This document shows positions 1 to 10,269 of a DNA stretch of 64,000 nucleotides, one piece after another. The position numbers and the translations under genes were made by a program. The stretch spans positions 310,001-374,000 of the forward strand of contig VCJN01001730.1 of assembly GCA_006384855.1 (NCBI GenBank), read 5' to 3'. The notes under the pieces were generated by a model. It worked only from the letters and a program-made list of their open reading frames with translations. It was not told the DNA's origin and made no database searches. Every line of letters starts with the position of its first letter. Position 1 is the first letter of the stretch. Origin of the DNA: Tetraselmis striata. Lineage: Eukaryota > Chlorophyta > Chlorodendrophyceae > Chlorodendrales > Chlorodendraceae.

Positions 1-222
1 GCGTCGTCGACGGCACAGCCTCCCGGGGTGGTGAAGACACTGACGGATGACAAGAAGCGGAAGAGGCCAGTGAAGAAACGCCGAGGTAAGAAACTGACGG
101 TCGCGGAGTCGGAGGCGGAGTCGGAGGCGCAGGCGGAGGCGGAGGCGGAGGCGGAGGCGGAGGCAGCGAGATCGTCGAAGCGGAGGGTCCCCCGGGCACG
201 CAAGAACAAGAACAAGCAGTAG
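1..222 (+). CDS. C-terminal fragment of a lysine-rich, probably nuclear protein
   Basis: The frame is open from base 1 to a TAG at 220-222, so only the last 73 codons or so of a longer gene are visible. The peptide has a strongly basic stretch (KKRKRPVKKRRGKK, a plausible nuclear localisation signal). A run of Glu-Ala dipeptides follows, encoded by a GAGGCG microsatellite at about 115-165, and then a second basic tail ending in KNKNKQ. No domain is recognisable. The low-complexity acidic and basic alternation is common in nucleolar or chromatin proteins, but that is inference. A C-rich stretch begins right after the stop. Confidence 0.35.
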   Translation, partial: ASSTAQPPGVVKTLTDDKKRKRPVKKRRGKKLTVAESEAESEAQAEAEAEAEAEAARSSKRRVPRARKNKNKQ

Positions 223-1850
223 CCCCCGCCCCCTTTACCCCCCCCCCCCCCCCCCCCCACAGGCGGGAGCGGCTGGCGGCGAGGGGGGGCGGGGGGGGGC
301 GGGGCGGGCGTGGTCCCCCCGCCCCCGCACCCCCCCCCCCCCCCCCCCCCCGGGCCACATCCCCCGATGGCAGCTGTCGCGAATATTGTAATTCAATCAT
401 TCTTCGGCAAACCGCTGCCTGCCCCCGCCCTCCCCCTCGCGAATATTTATGTAACGTGAGCACTCTTTGGCAAAACATGGCAGCCAAACCGCCCATCTGA
501 TGACCTTTGATCGGACGGCTGGCAGGCCCGATCAGCTGTACTAGTACTGCAAATTCCCCAGTGTTACCAAATACGTACGGCTGCGATTTGCGCTCCCATG
601 TACTAATAGTCGTACTTATCCACAGGACGACTAGGGTTCGTGCCCGGGTACCGGGTACCGGGTACTACATCCCCGGTACCGGCGTCATAAATATATCGCG
701 TACTACCCGGTACTACACGGACAACCTTGTACCTTGTACGTCAGTGCCATGTACGCTTCACCGGGCTGGTACGACTACCAGAATGATGACAAAAAGGATT
801 TATCGCCCGCCGGCAATAACGCCGGATGTACTCGCACGTAACTGGATGGACGTGCCGCCACCAGCAGCAGCCTTCACGGATAAATAATAGTCGCTAGTAG
901 TAGTGCTTCGTCACCTGTATGTCACATCTGAATCTCACAGTGTAAGTAACTCGAAGATCTCGTGGGCGTGCCCATACGCCGCGCGTGCGCGCCGCACATC
1001 TTCTTGCGGTAACGTGGTTAGGGCCCGTACAGTCTCGTACACGCGGCGCATCTCACGCGCCCATGGCAAAGCACTCGTAGCCACGGACGACACCTCGGCG
1101 CGGACCGCCTCGTATAAGGGGCCAAGGGCGGGCCGGTACTCCCGTACCAACTTTGGCAGGACAACCGATTGCGCGGAATAAAAAGATTTCGGTACCAGAA
1201 ATAGCATAATAAATAATATACTCGCCAGCTACGGGCGGTAGTAGCAGCGACTACTAATAGTTACATGAGCTAGCTGCAAAGGGCACTAGCGACTACTGGT
1301 ACTACTTTTCTAGTACTACTTTTTGCAGCAGGTGGATTTGTTACTGTCCTTTTTGTAATTCACACCTGTACTGGTAGGGACGGCTCGCGAGGTCATACCA
1401 TGTACTGATCGAGTACACGCGGTCATCGTCGTGCCACCTGCGTGCGCGGGGGCTGTCTTCAGATACCTGCGTCTCGTCCGTCTACAGGTATTTGCAGTTT
1501 CGCACAACTAGCGGCATTGACGACAACCAGCAGCGGCCTGCTCAGACGCAAGCACTGTTATGGGCATGTTCTCTCGGAGCTTAGGGGCTCGGGTGCCGTC
1601 GGGGTCGCGATGGGCAGTTGCAACTTTGTGATGGCGGGTCCAGCGGACGCTACTACGCGAGCGCGCGGCATAGAATGATATGTATATAACGCTGTATATA
1701 ACGCTGTGTATGTAACGTAGTTGTGTGTGACGACGCAACTACGATCGGGTGGCTCGGTCGCGCAATTTGTTCATCCACAGGTGTGTATCTGTTTATCTGT
1801 TCATTGCGTATGTGGTGTGGTATGATGTGCAACACAACCCCCTCGAGTCA
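223..1850. other. intergenic, low-complexity and repeat-derived DNA
   Basis: C homopolymers lie at about 240-258 and 331-350, with G-rich DNA between them. GGTACC-type short tandem repeats occur at about 644-680, followed by scattered TAGTACTAC-like sequence. A minus-strand ORF of 90 codons (935-1207) encodes a helical-looking peptide with no recognised family and may be an old transposon fragment. No supported gene was found. Confidence 0.5.
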
Positions 1851-1881
1851 CCATGCGTCCATCCACAGCATGGACGCATGG
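1851..1881. repeat. dispersed imperfect palindrome, copy 1
   Basis: The arms ATGCGTCCAT and ATGGACGCAT face each other around a short CACAG-type centre, forming a near-perfect hairpin or cruciform motif. The same motif recurs at 1993-2020, 3976-4122, about 4201-4275 and 4360-4440. Confidence 0.75.
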
Positions 1882-1992
1882 CGACTGTGGAGGGAAACGA
1901 ATACCAAATCCGTATACCATGTTCGATACGAAAGGAGCTCCTTACCTCAAAGCGAATATACTCGTTGATGTACTCAGTTATTTTTTTATGTG

Positions 1993-2020
1993 CCATGCGT
2001 CCATCCACAGGATGGACGCA
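1993..2020. repeat. dispersed imperfect palindrome, copy 2
   Basis: This is the GCGTCCATCCACAGGATGGACGC-type palindrome again, about 140 bp from copy 1 and separated from it by unrelated sequence. It is therefore dispersed rather than a single tandem array. Confidence 0.7.
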
Positions 2021-2098
2021 AATATATTCCAGCCAGATAATAATAGCCTTGCTTGAAACGGAAAAGGAATGGACACACTCGGCTTAACTAATAGAAGG

Positions 2099-2602
2099 CT
2101 AAAGTAATGAAAAGGCACTCGCCCGGAGCAAGGTTCCGTTGGGCCTCTTCCACCACAATTCCTGCTTCGACTCTTCGCGGGAATAAATGTAGGAATAACC
2201 TTGAGCGGGGGATGGAGGAGACTCCTCCGGTTGGAGCGCGAGCTTGAGTCGGGCAACGAGGATATCGCGTGAGCGATTCTGCCCCTCCGCATGCATCTCC
2301 TTACGGGTCTCGCGAACATCAAACAAGAATTCGTCGCGGCAACGTGCTTCCACCATCGTGGGTGCCGATGGGTCAAGGGGCGAGCCAATGAGTCGAAAGA
2401 GGCTATTGTTGCTTTTGCAACAAGGATGAACGGCCTTGCGGTCGTGTGAGTCAACAACAAACGCGCACGAGAGGATGCCCTCTTGGGTATCGCGACGAAA
2501 GCTCAAACCGGTGGTCTTTCCTCCACCAATCGCGCCATCGCGTTGAATGTAGCGATACTCGGCTTGGCCAAGCTTACCGGAATTGCGAGGTTTATTTGGC
2601 AC
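2099..2602 (-). other. unassigned open frame of about 167 codons
   Basis: A roughly 500-bp frame is open on the minus strand, with a second long minus-strand frame (1978-2460) overlapping it. I recognise no family. It lies between palindromic repeats and a tandem duplication, so a decayed mobile-element ORF is more likely than a host gene. No splice sites or poly(A) signal could be tied to it. Confidence 0.2.
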
Positions 2603-3127
2603 GACACAAGTGCGTGAATCGGCTTGGAAGATGAAGTGAGCGCCATCGGATAGGAAGGGGGAGGTGGGGATGAGCGACGGCGAGAGACTGTGAAATGAGA
2701 AGAACCTTGATGGTGAACCGCCCTACGATCGTCCTCAGTCAAACCTTGGGTGGTATTTCGGATTGTATGTTGACTCGTCGGTCAAAGGTTGCCCTCCATA
2801 TCTGTGGTTGCGAGCACCCGGTCAACGCAAATCACATACCGATCAATCGCAGTACATCGTACAGTATGGATTTATTTATCGAACCAGTACTACTGTAAAA
2901 CTACACGAATTGATATGCTATACAATACATTCCGTAATACATCGAACGATATTAATCGGTATAATATTTATTATCATACATGCGCTCTTTCAGTACTTCG
3001 TGCTAAACCCCTGTGGCGGCGCCGCCGCCATCGGGCCCAATCTGCTGACCAAGGGCTGCTGACGAGAGTTCATAACTCACTTCTCCACCACCCTCAACAC
3101 CACCATCTACTTCCTCGCGAGCCTGCC

Positions 3128-3533
3128 CAGACATGTCCGCCGCGTTCCCGGTACGGACCGAGCCTTGCCATTTCCTTTGCCTGAACCTGACATGTGGTTG
3201 GATGCGGTATCGTTCGCGACCGAGCAGGTCAAGCGCGGGATCAGGTCACCCGCCCATCTGCCCTATCGGTCAACCGCCAGGTAAGTCACGCCCATGAACC
3301 CATAACTTAGCACCTCGCCGAGAACCGCCAGCTTCCCGATACCTATCCGCCGCTTTCACGATACCGAGCCTTGCCATTTCCTTTGCCTAAGCCTGACATG
3401 TGGTTGGATGCGGTATAGTTCGCGACCGAGCAGGTAAAGCGCGGGATCAGCTCATCCCATCTGCCCAACGCCCCTATCGGTCAACCACCAGGTAACGCTC
3501 ATGGACCCACAATTTCGCACTTCGCCCAGCCTC
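3128..3533. repeat. two-copy tandem duplication, period about 206 bp
   Basis: The block containing ACCGAGCCTTGCCATTTCC starts at 3157 and again at 3363. The similarity runs through the GACATGTGGTTGGATGCGG segment to CTATCGGTCAACC and the AGGTAA that follows it, with scattered substitutions. The plus-strand translation of each copy starts open and then meets an AGGTAAG/AGGTAAC donor-like site, so this may be a duplicated exon fragment. The rest of 2603-3127 and 3534-3975 shows nothing further. Confidence 0.7.
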
Positions 3534-3975
3534 GCCCACCTCAAATGACAAGAGTCGAGTCTTGCGCCGCTAGCCTACCCACGCAACCTCGGGCTCTCTG
3601 TGTCTCCGCATTGTTATGTTGTTGTACTGACCAATATGTGCCGATGGCGCTGCTATGCGCCTGCAGACGGCGGCCACTCGGCCGCCCGGCCTCATGCAAT
3701 CCTCGATATCGAAGATATGGAACTCGCCATCGACAGCCCTACTCTGCGAATAGGAGTCCCACCCTGCTAGGGGCAAGAGTATACGTAACCACCTGCAACT
3801 GAAACGCGGCAGGTGAGAGAGGCATCGTCCATCTTATTTAGCTAAATATGTATTTCAAGAGCCCTTGCTTTCAGTAGATGCCGGGTTTCATATATTAATG
3901 GACATTTTAAATATCTCATTTCCTCAGGGGTAATACATGGTATTTATTTGGTTTTGTAGTAGCTTGTTTGCCTGC

Positions 3976-4122
3976 GTCCATGCTGTGGATGGAAGCATGT
4001 GTCCATACTGTGGATGGAAGCATGTGTCCATGCTGTGGATGGAAGCATGCGTCCATGCTGTGGATGGACGCATGCGTCCATGCTGTGGATGGAAGCATGC
4101 GTCCATCCACAGGATGGACGCA
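3976..4122. repeat. 25-bp tandem minisatellite ending in an inverted unit
   Basis: Five consecutive 25-bp units of the type GTCCATGCTGTGGATGGAAG plus CATGT/C start at 3976, 4001, 4026, 4051 and 4076. A sixth unit at 4101-4122 carries the opposite-oriented CCATCCACAGGATGG core. Each unit is itself a partial palindrome, so the array can fold in many registers. Confidence 0.85.
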
Positions 4123-4200
4123 ATGGTCCTAATCTATTTGATCCATCTTAGCGCCTAAAGGCGGCCCGTATCCAGCGAGTACCCTACCGGTACCGGTACA

Positions 4201-4275
4201 TGTGCCCATCCTATGGTTGGGCGCTTGCGTCCATCCTGTCGATGGGCGCATGCGTCGATCCTTTGGATGGACCAT
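4201..4275. repeat. diverged palindromic minisatellite units
   Basis: About three degenerate units with CCATCCT and GATGG cores are recognisably the same family as the 25-bp array just upstream, with more substitutions. They are followed by GCGTAGTCAGCGTAGTACATT, which recurs in diverged form near 4460. Confidence 0.55.
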
Positions 4276-4359
4276 CGCGTAGTCAGCGTAGTACATTGTC
4301 GCATTTATTTGTACTCGGTAGTAAGTATAGCGATTACCGGTACGGTACCTGTATAATTA

Positions 4360-4440
4360 TGCGTCCATGCTGTGGATGGACGCATGCGTCCATGCTGTGG
4401 ATGGACGCATGTGTCCATCCTGTCCTGTCCATCGCATGCC
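4360..4440. repeat. palindromic minisatellite, two good units plus a degenerate one
   Basis: GCGTCCATGCTGTGGATGGA occurs twice in tandem and is followed by a degraded CCATCCTGTCCTGTCCATC unit. It is the same family as 3976-4122. Confidence 0.75.
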
Positions 4441-5459
4441 TACATCCTACTACGGATGATGGGCGTAGTCAGCGTGGCACATTATCACTTTTCTTTGTAC
4501 TGGTGTTAATAACAAAAGGGCAGTGAGAAATCCACCTATAGTGCTAATAAATGCTAAGAGTAGTATTACTAGAAAATCAACACATCCAGCCGCCTAGCAG
4601 CGGCCCGGTCTTTGTACTGGTATAGCGATTAATATGCCGGAATACCGTATCGGTACTCGTCTTTTACGGTACTTTCTATTACTAGTAGTGACTAGTGAAA
4701 CTTCATTAAATTTAATCATGATGACGGCGCATTGCGGGTTTTTTGCGCTATTTATGTATGCACTCACTCATTTTACGGTATGACAAGCATATTGGCGATA
4801 GCGTAATTACATTACACTAAAAAGTAAAAAATAAGCAGAGCGAAACTCGAAATTCGGGCTCTGATGAGCAGCAGGTATTGTCAGCATGCTGCAAATAATT
4901 TCGGTTTCATGTACGGGACCGGGGTACCGTAAATCGTACTGCTTTTAAGGCAAGGTACGGTACCGGTACCATACTTTTGATTATTTTGCAGTAAAACACT
5001 CATCGCTTTCGGCCGGGTTACAAGCTCATGGCCCTTTGAATATACGAGTTCATGGCTGCAACAAGCCTCCTGTAGTGGCTTACAGGTACAGGTAGTTGGT
5101 TATTTAGTCCAGAGTATATCTTATGCTTATATTCAAAATAAGACAAAAAATGCTGAATGTCTTTCGAGAGCAAAACTTGGAATGCGCTAATCCATGCTTA
5201 ATACTCATAACAATCAACAATCGATTAACTCGTGCTAAGATCAATGACGGCAAGGGACGGAAATACGAATAATGTTATTTCTCAATGTGTCCCTTTCGAT
5301 AACCATTTTGCTTTATTATTGCAGCCTCCCGTATCGCCAAGGAGCACATACTTGCAAGCACTACAAGCCGATGTTGCCATATCGAATCAAGGTAGGGGGA
5401 GATACCTCGGTCTGTGCAAAAATGGTTGTCGTGAGTAGCAACGCCAACCAACGACCTAG
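4441..5459. other. intergenic, no gene seen
   Basis: This is AT-richer sequence than the gene-bearing part of the window, with scattered GGTACC/GTACCGG motifs. No frame longer than about 75 codons looks credible and no RNA gene is visible. Confidence 0.5.
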
Positions 5460-5669
5460 GTGTCGATGCCGATACCGGCAATGCTGGGGGCTATCACGGT
5501 GATGATCATGATGCCGTTGTCTACCAGCGGCGAAGAGAAGGAAGATGGGGATGAAGGTGATGACGAGGACGAGGACGAGCAGGAAGGCGGGCACTCCTCC
5601 GAGCCGGCGGATTCAGAGGAGGGTGATGATGCTTCCAGTGATAGTGATGATGATGCGCTGGGTGACTAA
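5460..5669 (+). other. short ORF with an extremely acidic C-terminus
   Basis: From about residue 24 the encoded peptide is almost entirely Glu, Asp, Gly and Ser, ending in a DSDDD-type tail before TAA. It resembles the acidic final exon of a eukaryotic nuclear protein. However, no acceptor site or upstream exon could be connected, and such GA-rich DNA readily yields spurious acidic frames. It is reported only as a possible orphan exon. Confidence 0.2.
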
Positions 5670-6387
5670 GCCGCTGCCGCAAGCGGCCCCAGTCATGTGT
5701 GCGCGTAGGCACTTGGGCGGCCGCGCCTATTTTCTAATTGAGAGCCGGCCATGAATACATGTGTAACAATGTGTCACCACAATTGGTTTCGGAGCATCTG
5801 CATATTATTCATGTCCTCGCTTCATGCCTTTCGGATGCATGACAAACATGATGGTTTCGAAGCTTGTCTAGGAGACTTTACTCTTGCATTGCTTGTATAT
5901 ATTACCATCCATGTGTTGCTGCGTGGTAGCTTTGATCATACATGAAAATAGCAATGGCAATGTTATGGTTTCAACATTTCTATTACAGACTTGGTTAGCT
6001 ATAATTACTGACAGCGCCCACTACGTTACTTGGTAATACAGTACCAAGTTATATCCGTGATCATCATCTGTACCAAGCTAAATCGGCGATCATCATGTTG
6101 CCCCATCCATGAAAGCCCGCCAGGGGCAAGACGTCGGCACTTAGATTATTTTGTGGCGCGTGTCTTGTCCCTTGAAAACAAGGGTTTTGAGGCCAACATT
6201 GCTTAACACCGCAACCATGAAACTTTTGACGAACCCAACATTTATTTTGAACCAATGTTGTAGCCGCGCGTGCGCTGCCGATGCATCGTTAGTAGCAGCA
6301 GAGGTACAAGGTAACGTAGCAGGGTATGGATACCATAGATCAAATAGAATTATATTATTACATTGACACTACTACAAAACAAATGAA
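5670..6387. other. intergenic, no gene seen
   Basis: This is mixed-composition sequence without a convincing frame or structured RNA. Small ORFs overlap on both strands and look random. Confidence 0.5.
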
Positions 6388-6530
6388 CATTCGGGGCCCT
6401 TCCCCCCCGTTCACAATAGGTGTGGGTTCATTATAGGCGAACGTAATGAGTACTAAAACCACGGTTTGTGCCCCCTCCCCCTCGTTCACTATCGGGAAAG
6501 GTTCACTATAGGGGTAGGTTCACTATACGT
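6388..6530 (+). repeat. short dispersed repeat with GTTCACTATA motifs, copy 1
   Basis: It starts with ACATTCGGGGCCCTTCCCCC, followed by GTTCAC...GGTTCATTATA and further GGTTCACTATA motifs. A related segment, in the same order, lies inside the first modelled intron of the FPGS gene at about 18050-18150. A third relic, GGGGGATTCATTTTAGAGG, sits at the end of the 3'-UTR repeat at about 7482. Confidence 0.5.
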
Positions 6531-6539
6531 GCTGATCAC

Positions 6540-7190
6540 GTGGCACGTTGCTCTGGGGGCGACTTCAATCACGCCGCACACAAGTGGGCGGCACATGGCC
6601 TTTCCGACGTTTGCCACGACGTGAAGACACATTGCCATAGACGAGGGTGTCCAGAACCTCACAGACCCGCCGGTGCTTGTTTCTCTTCCGAAGGGCAGCG
6701 CCGGCCGGCCGGCCGATGTTGGGCTTTTTGGGTATGGTGGTATCCGCGGGAACACGGTTGCTGTCGATACCACCATTGCCCCTATCCTCGGCATGTCAAG
6801 CTCGGATCCAACGATTGCATTGCGGGCCGCAGAGCGCCACAACATCCAAAAGTATGACGAGGGTGTCCGAAACGCCGCCGGCCGTCGCTTTGTTCCTTTC
6901 GCCGTCTCCAGTTCGGCTCGCTGGCCCTGCACGCTGAGGCTTTCTTGGTGGAGCTCGCGAAAGCTAGCCACACGCACACTGGCCAGAAAATCGGCCAAAG
7001 AGCTCTTGTCTGCGTGGCGCCGCCGTTTCTCCTTGCTCATCAACATGGCGCATGCAGACGACGTTCTTGGCGGGGTCGCGGCGGTGCGCGCGGCACGTGA
7101 TGGTGCTCATGCGCCTGCGTCGCGTCGCTCGTCAGCCTGTGCTGTTGCGATGACCCGGGTCATCGGCTGCAAGCGTACTCAACGTGGCTG
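6540..7190 (+). pseudogene. decayed C-terminal part of a non-LTR-like retrotransposon polyprotein
   Basis: In the plus frame from about 6673 the translation contains RPADVGLFG, then VAVDTTIAPIL, then a KYDEGVRNAAGRRFVPFAV block. After a frame change near 6915 the similarity continues as FGSLALHAEAFLVELAKA. This order (RPADV, an [AV]DTT/DVT strand, K..KY, a small aromatic block) is what I associate with the region after the reverse transcriptase in RTE/L1-type elements, often read as a degraded restriction-like nuclease fold. That assignment is from memory of the family. No RT domain remains, and the copy is 5'-truncated and frameshifted, so it is dead. It runs directly into the 3'-UTR-like repeat at 7187-7490. 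Confidence 0.5.
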
Positions 7191-7490
7191 ATGGCCTACC
7201 CCGGGGCGGATCCCCATTGGTTTCATGTTTCCCTTTTGGTCGTTCAGATCGTTCCTTGGATTCAGTCAGTGCTTCCCTTGACCCTTTGGTTCCTTGGCAG
7301 CTTGGCAACTTTGTGTTTCCCTTGGCTCTTCCTTACTTCTTGGCTCCCCGGCCTCCTGCTTGATCTTGGTTTCAGGCTTATGTCTCTCTTTTGCTGGCAA
7401 CCTTTCATAGTTGCTTTTGGTTCTGTTTGTAATGCGCACATGCTAAATCACTGTTGTAAAATATTAATATTTTCATTATAGGGGGATTCA
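7187..7490 (+). repeat. 3'-UTR-like dispersed repeat, copy A
   Basis: From GGCTGATGGCCTACCCCGGG the sequence is rich in TTGGTTCC and CTTGGC motifs and includes TTATGTCTCTCTTTTGCTGG and CAACCTTTCATAGTTGC. A shortened, diverged copy lies at 37438-37690. Because copy A follows the retroelement C-terminal fragment, it is best read as that element's 3' untranslated region. Confidence 0.7.
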
Positions 7491-10226
7491 TTTTAGAGGT
7501 TGTGTCACTGTATGTAATTATATAGTCCCTATTCAGCAGTAATAAACATAAATAAGGCAAGCGTGTAGGGGGCACTGGCGGTAGCAGCAGGGGTTCCCCC
7601 TGGTACCAGCAGCAGTCGCAGGTAGCCGGGTCCGGGGTACGGGTACCCGTACGAGCACAGCACCTTATTGTAAGTAGATAACGCCGAAGCTGATAAATAA
7701 AACAATAATGAGGATAATAAAACGCTTGTCGCTACTTTGCAGCGCGAGCTACGTAGAAGACCAGAAGTCCTTATTCATCCAAGGCGGAAAGACGCGCCGG
7801 TTCACTTCCACCATTAATACGCTAGAGGCCACTCAGACAACTATTCGTACGTCGGGGCAAAACCTACCGTAACGGTTATATATTGTCCGGTTGTCCCGCA
7901 AATTGGCCGCCCAACAGCTCTCAGCACCCGCAGCTTTACAGCTTACAAGCACACATAAAGTAGCTCCCCGCAGCGGCCAGCCCAATGACGGCTACAGCAT
8001 AGCCCAACTATGCCATCTTTGGATGCCGGCGCACCTGCAAGAACCCGTATTCTGGCATATGTTCAAGGCCACTGCCAGTGGTCTTACATCTATAAAGTCG
8101 AGGCCGCAGCCTTTGACGCTTCTGCCACTTGCCTGAAGGCTGAGCAGTGCAGCTCAGCCAGACACCCTAGGGAGGGGGTGGGGGGGGGGGGGGGGGGGGG
8201 GGGGGATGGGCACATAAATTGAACGGAGGGAGCAGCAACTGCCACGTTTCTTGGCATCTCCGCTCCCTCGCACTACTCTGCACCAGCCATCTTGGTTGCT
8301 CAGCGTGCCGAGCTAGCTAACGGCCCTCGAGAGGGCCACACAGGTTCGCCATGGTTGGTTTGCTGCATGTCTAGCTGCCTGTCCATGCTGATGCAGGCAG
8401 ATTTTAATTAATACTAACCAACTACGGATGCCAACGCAACTACAAGAACAACTATTGTAAGCACCCGCCCTGCCCTCCACGACTCAAATATAGATGAATC
8501 AATCACGGAATCAAAACGGATCTGATAACAATTTGCCGTCCCCACTGTTCCAGGAGAAAATATTCTGGTTATTATTACAGTCGCGTCGGCACCCGTAACG
8601 AACTAAGGGCTGCCAGCCGGGCAGCAGCTGTCGACTGTCTTGGCCTTCAGTGGCGGCCCCTGAAGGAGTTATTGTTGTGGCACCTGGCTCTTGTGGCCTG
8701 GCCTAGTAGGGGTGATGCTGGGATTGACTGGAGGTGAACCGGCGCAGGGGGGGGAGGGGGCGGGGGGGGGCTGGCAGCAGGCCTCATCAGTGGCATTCCA
8801 GCTGGCCAAAAACGGGTATGAAAAAGAAAAGCCTGCATCCTTCACAACTGCATGTAAGCATTATGTAACCCTTGTAGGAACACTCACTACAGTTCTGCTA
8901 TATTGTTGTGTGTTCATCTGAGCTTTCCAGGGTAGGTCAAATTCTTATTGCTGGTGCTTTTGTTCCCGTGCCGGCCCCTGCATAGCCATCAAGGCAACAA
9001 GCCATGCAGGACTGCCGTGCAGCGGCTGTTCCTATCGCCGGGAGCACCCATAGAAGCACGGTCCAGCACCAGCTCCTTATGGATTCTTAGCTATGCTGTC
9101 CGGCGCAGCGGCTGCTCAGCACGGCTGGATCGATAACCCAGCGCGGTACTCTGTGACCATTGCTGCCCTTATTCTTATCCAGCATCTGGAGAGGGACGCT
9201 TGGCTCGCACGTCTCCATGATCGGTACGGGGCCGACCGTGCTTCGCCATAATCGGCAGGCCTGCGCTCCACGTGTTGCCATAATTGCCTGCCAGCGGCGA
9301 TCTAACAGACATCGCCGGTTTAGGCGGCGGCGGAAGTGTTCAATACCGCCATTACAGGGTCGCCGTATCCAGAAAGGGTGGTGTCACAAGAGAGATATGT
9401 AATTAAGTATTAAACTCGCGAGGGGTTCCCGACCCACCGTAGGTGTTGTTATTCAATGAAAAAGGTGTCAATATTTATTGCAATTCGTAGCAGTAGTAAG
9501 ATGTGAAATCCATTCAGCATGCTTTGCCAACCTGCCAGCGTGCCAGGTAGGTCGAAGCCTGCCCAACCATTTGACCAGTGAGGAATTTACTGTCGTGGCC
9601 GGAAAGAAGATCTTCTGGCAAGATCATTGCGGCAGAAATTGGGCAGCGTGCTGCTCGATTTTGGAGTGCCTCGTAGGTAGGCCGTGCTAAGATCCCAGAC
9701 ATGCTATGAACATGGCTATCAGTACTCATTACGCTATCACTTACTGATTAGTTAAAAAAAGCTTATGTTCTCTGTTCAATTGGCCTCAATGAGGGGGACA
9801 AAAGTATGCAGTAGGATTGATTGAACATGTTCCCATGATAGCTGCATTCACAGAATCGTAATATATCCCCCCTCGCTCATCATATGTCAAATTATGGCAT
9901 TTCCTGGCACGAATTCGACTGACTCTGTTTACACTGGCGCATCACTACGGGTGTTCGCGCACCTCCAAGAAAAGCAGCAGGATATAGGAGTGTTTGGTGG
10001 TGCCTAGCTGCTCTTTTTTTCGAAACAAATTTGTTGTGTATTTGAAGGATTTTGGGTGGTGAAACAGACGGTCTTTTACATGACTGTTTATCACTACAGG
10101 TGCGTAGGTGCCCGTACTGCAGCATCGGCTTTCATCTCGTGAATACAATAATCACACTGCTGAGGCTCATTCATCTATTGAAACAGCGCCATGCACGTCG
10201 GGCATACGGAAAATGTAGTCATGAGT
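7491..10226. other. gene-poor stretch, 2.7 kb
   Basis: It holds a G homopolymer at about 8181-8205 and G-rich tracts near 8740-8772. No frame could be tied to a known family. The plus-strand segment around 9110-9260 has a short open stretch but is interrupted on both sides. Confidence 0.45.
10076..10080 (-). promoter_or_regulatory. candidate poly(A) signal TGTAA for the MFS gene
   Basis: TGTAA on the minus strand lies about 190 nt after the MFS stop codon. A second TGTAA at 10227-10231 is only about 40 nt after the stop. Green algae commonly use TGTAA 10-20 nt before the cleavage site. Confidence 0.4.
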
Positions 10227-10269
10227 TTACATGTATACACACAAAACACAATATAGATGGGTGGCTGCC

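Noticed and set aside
3976-4122. CRISPR-like array
   Set aside because: The repeats are directly abutting 25-bp units with no unique spacers, in a eukaryotic genome.
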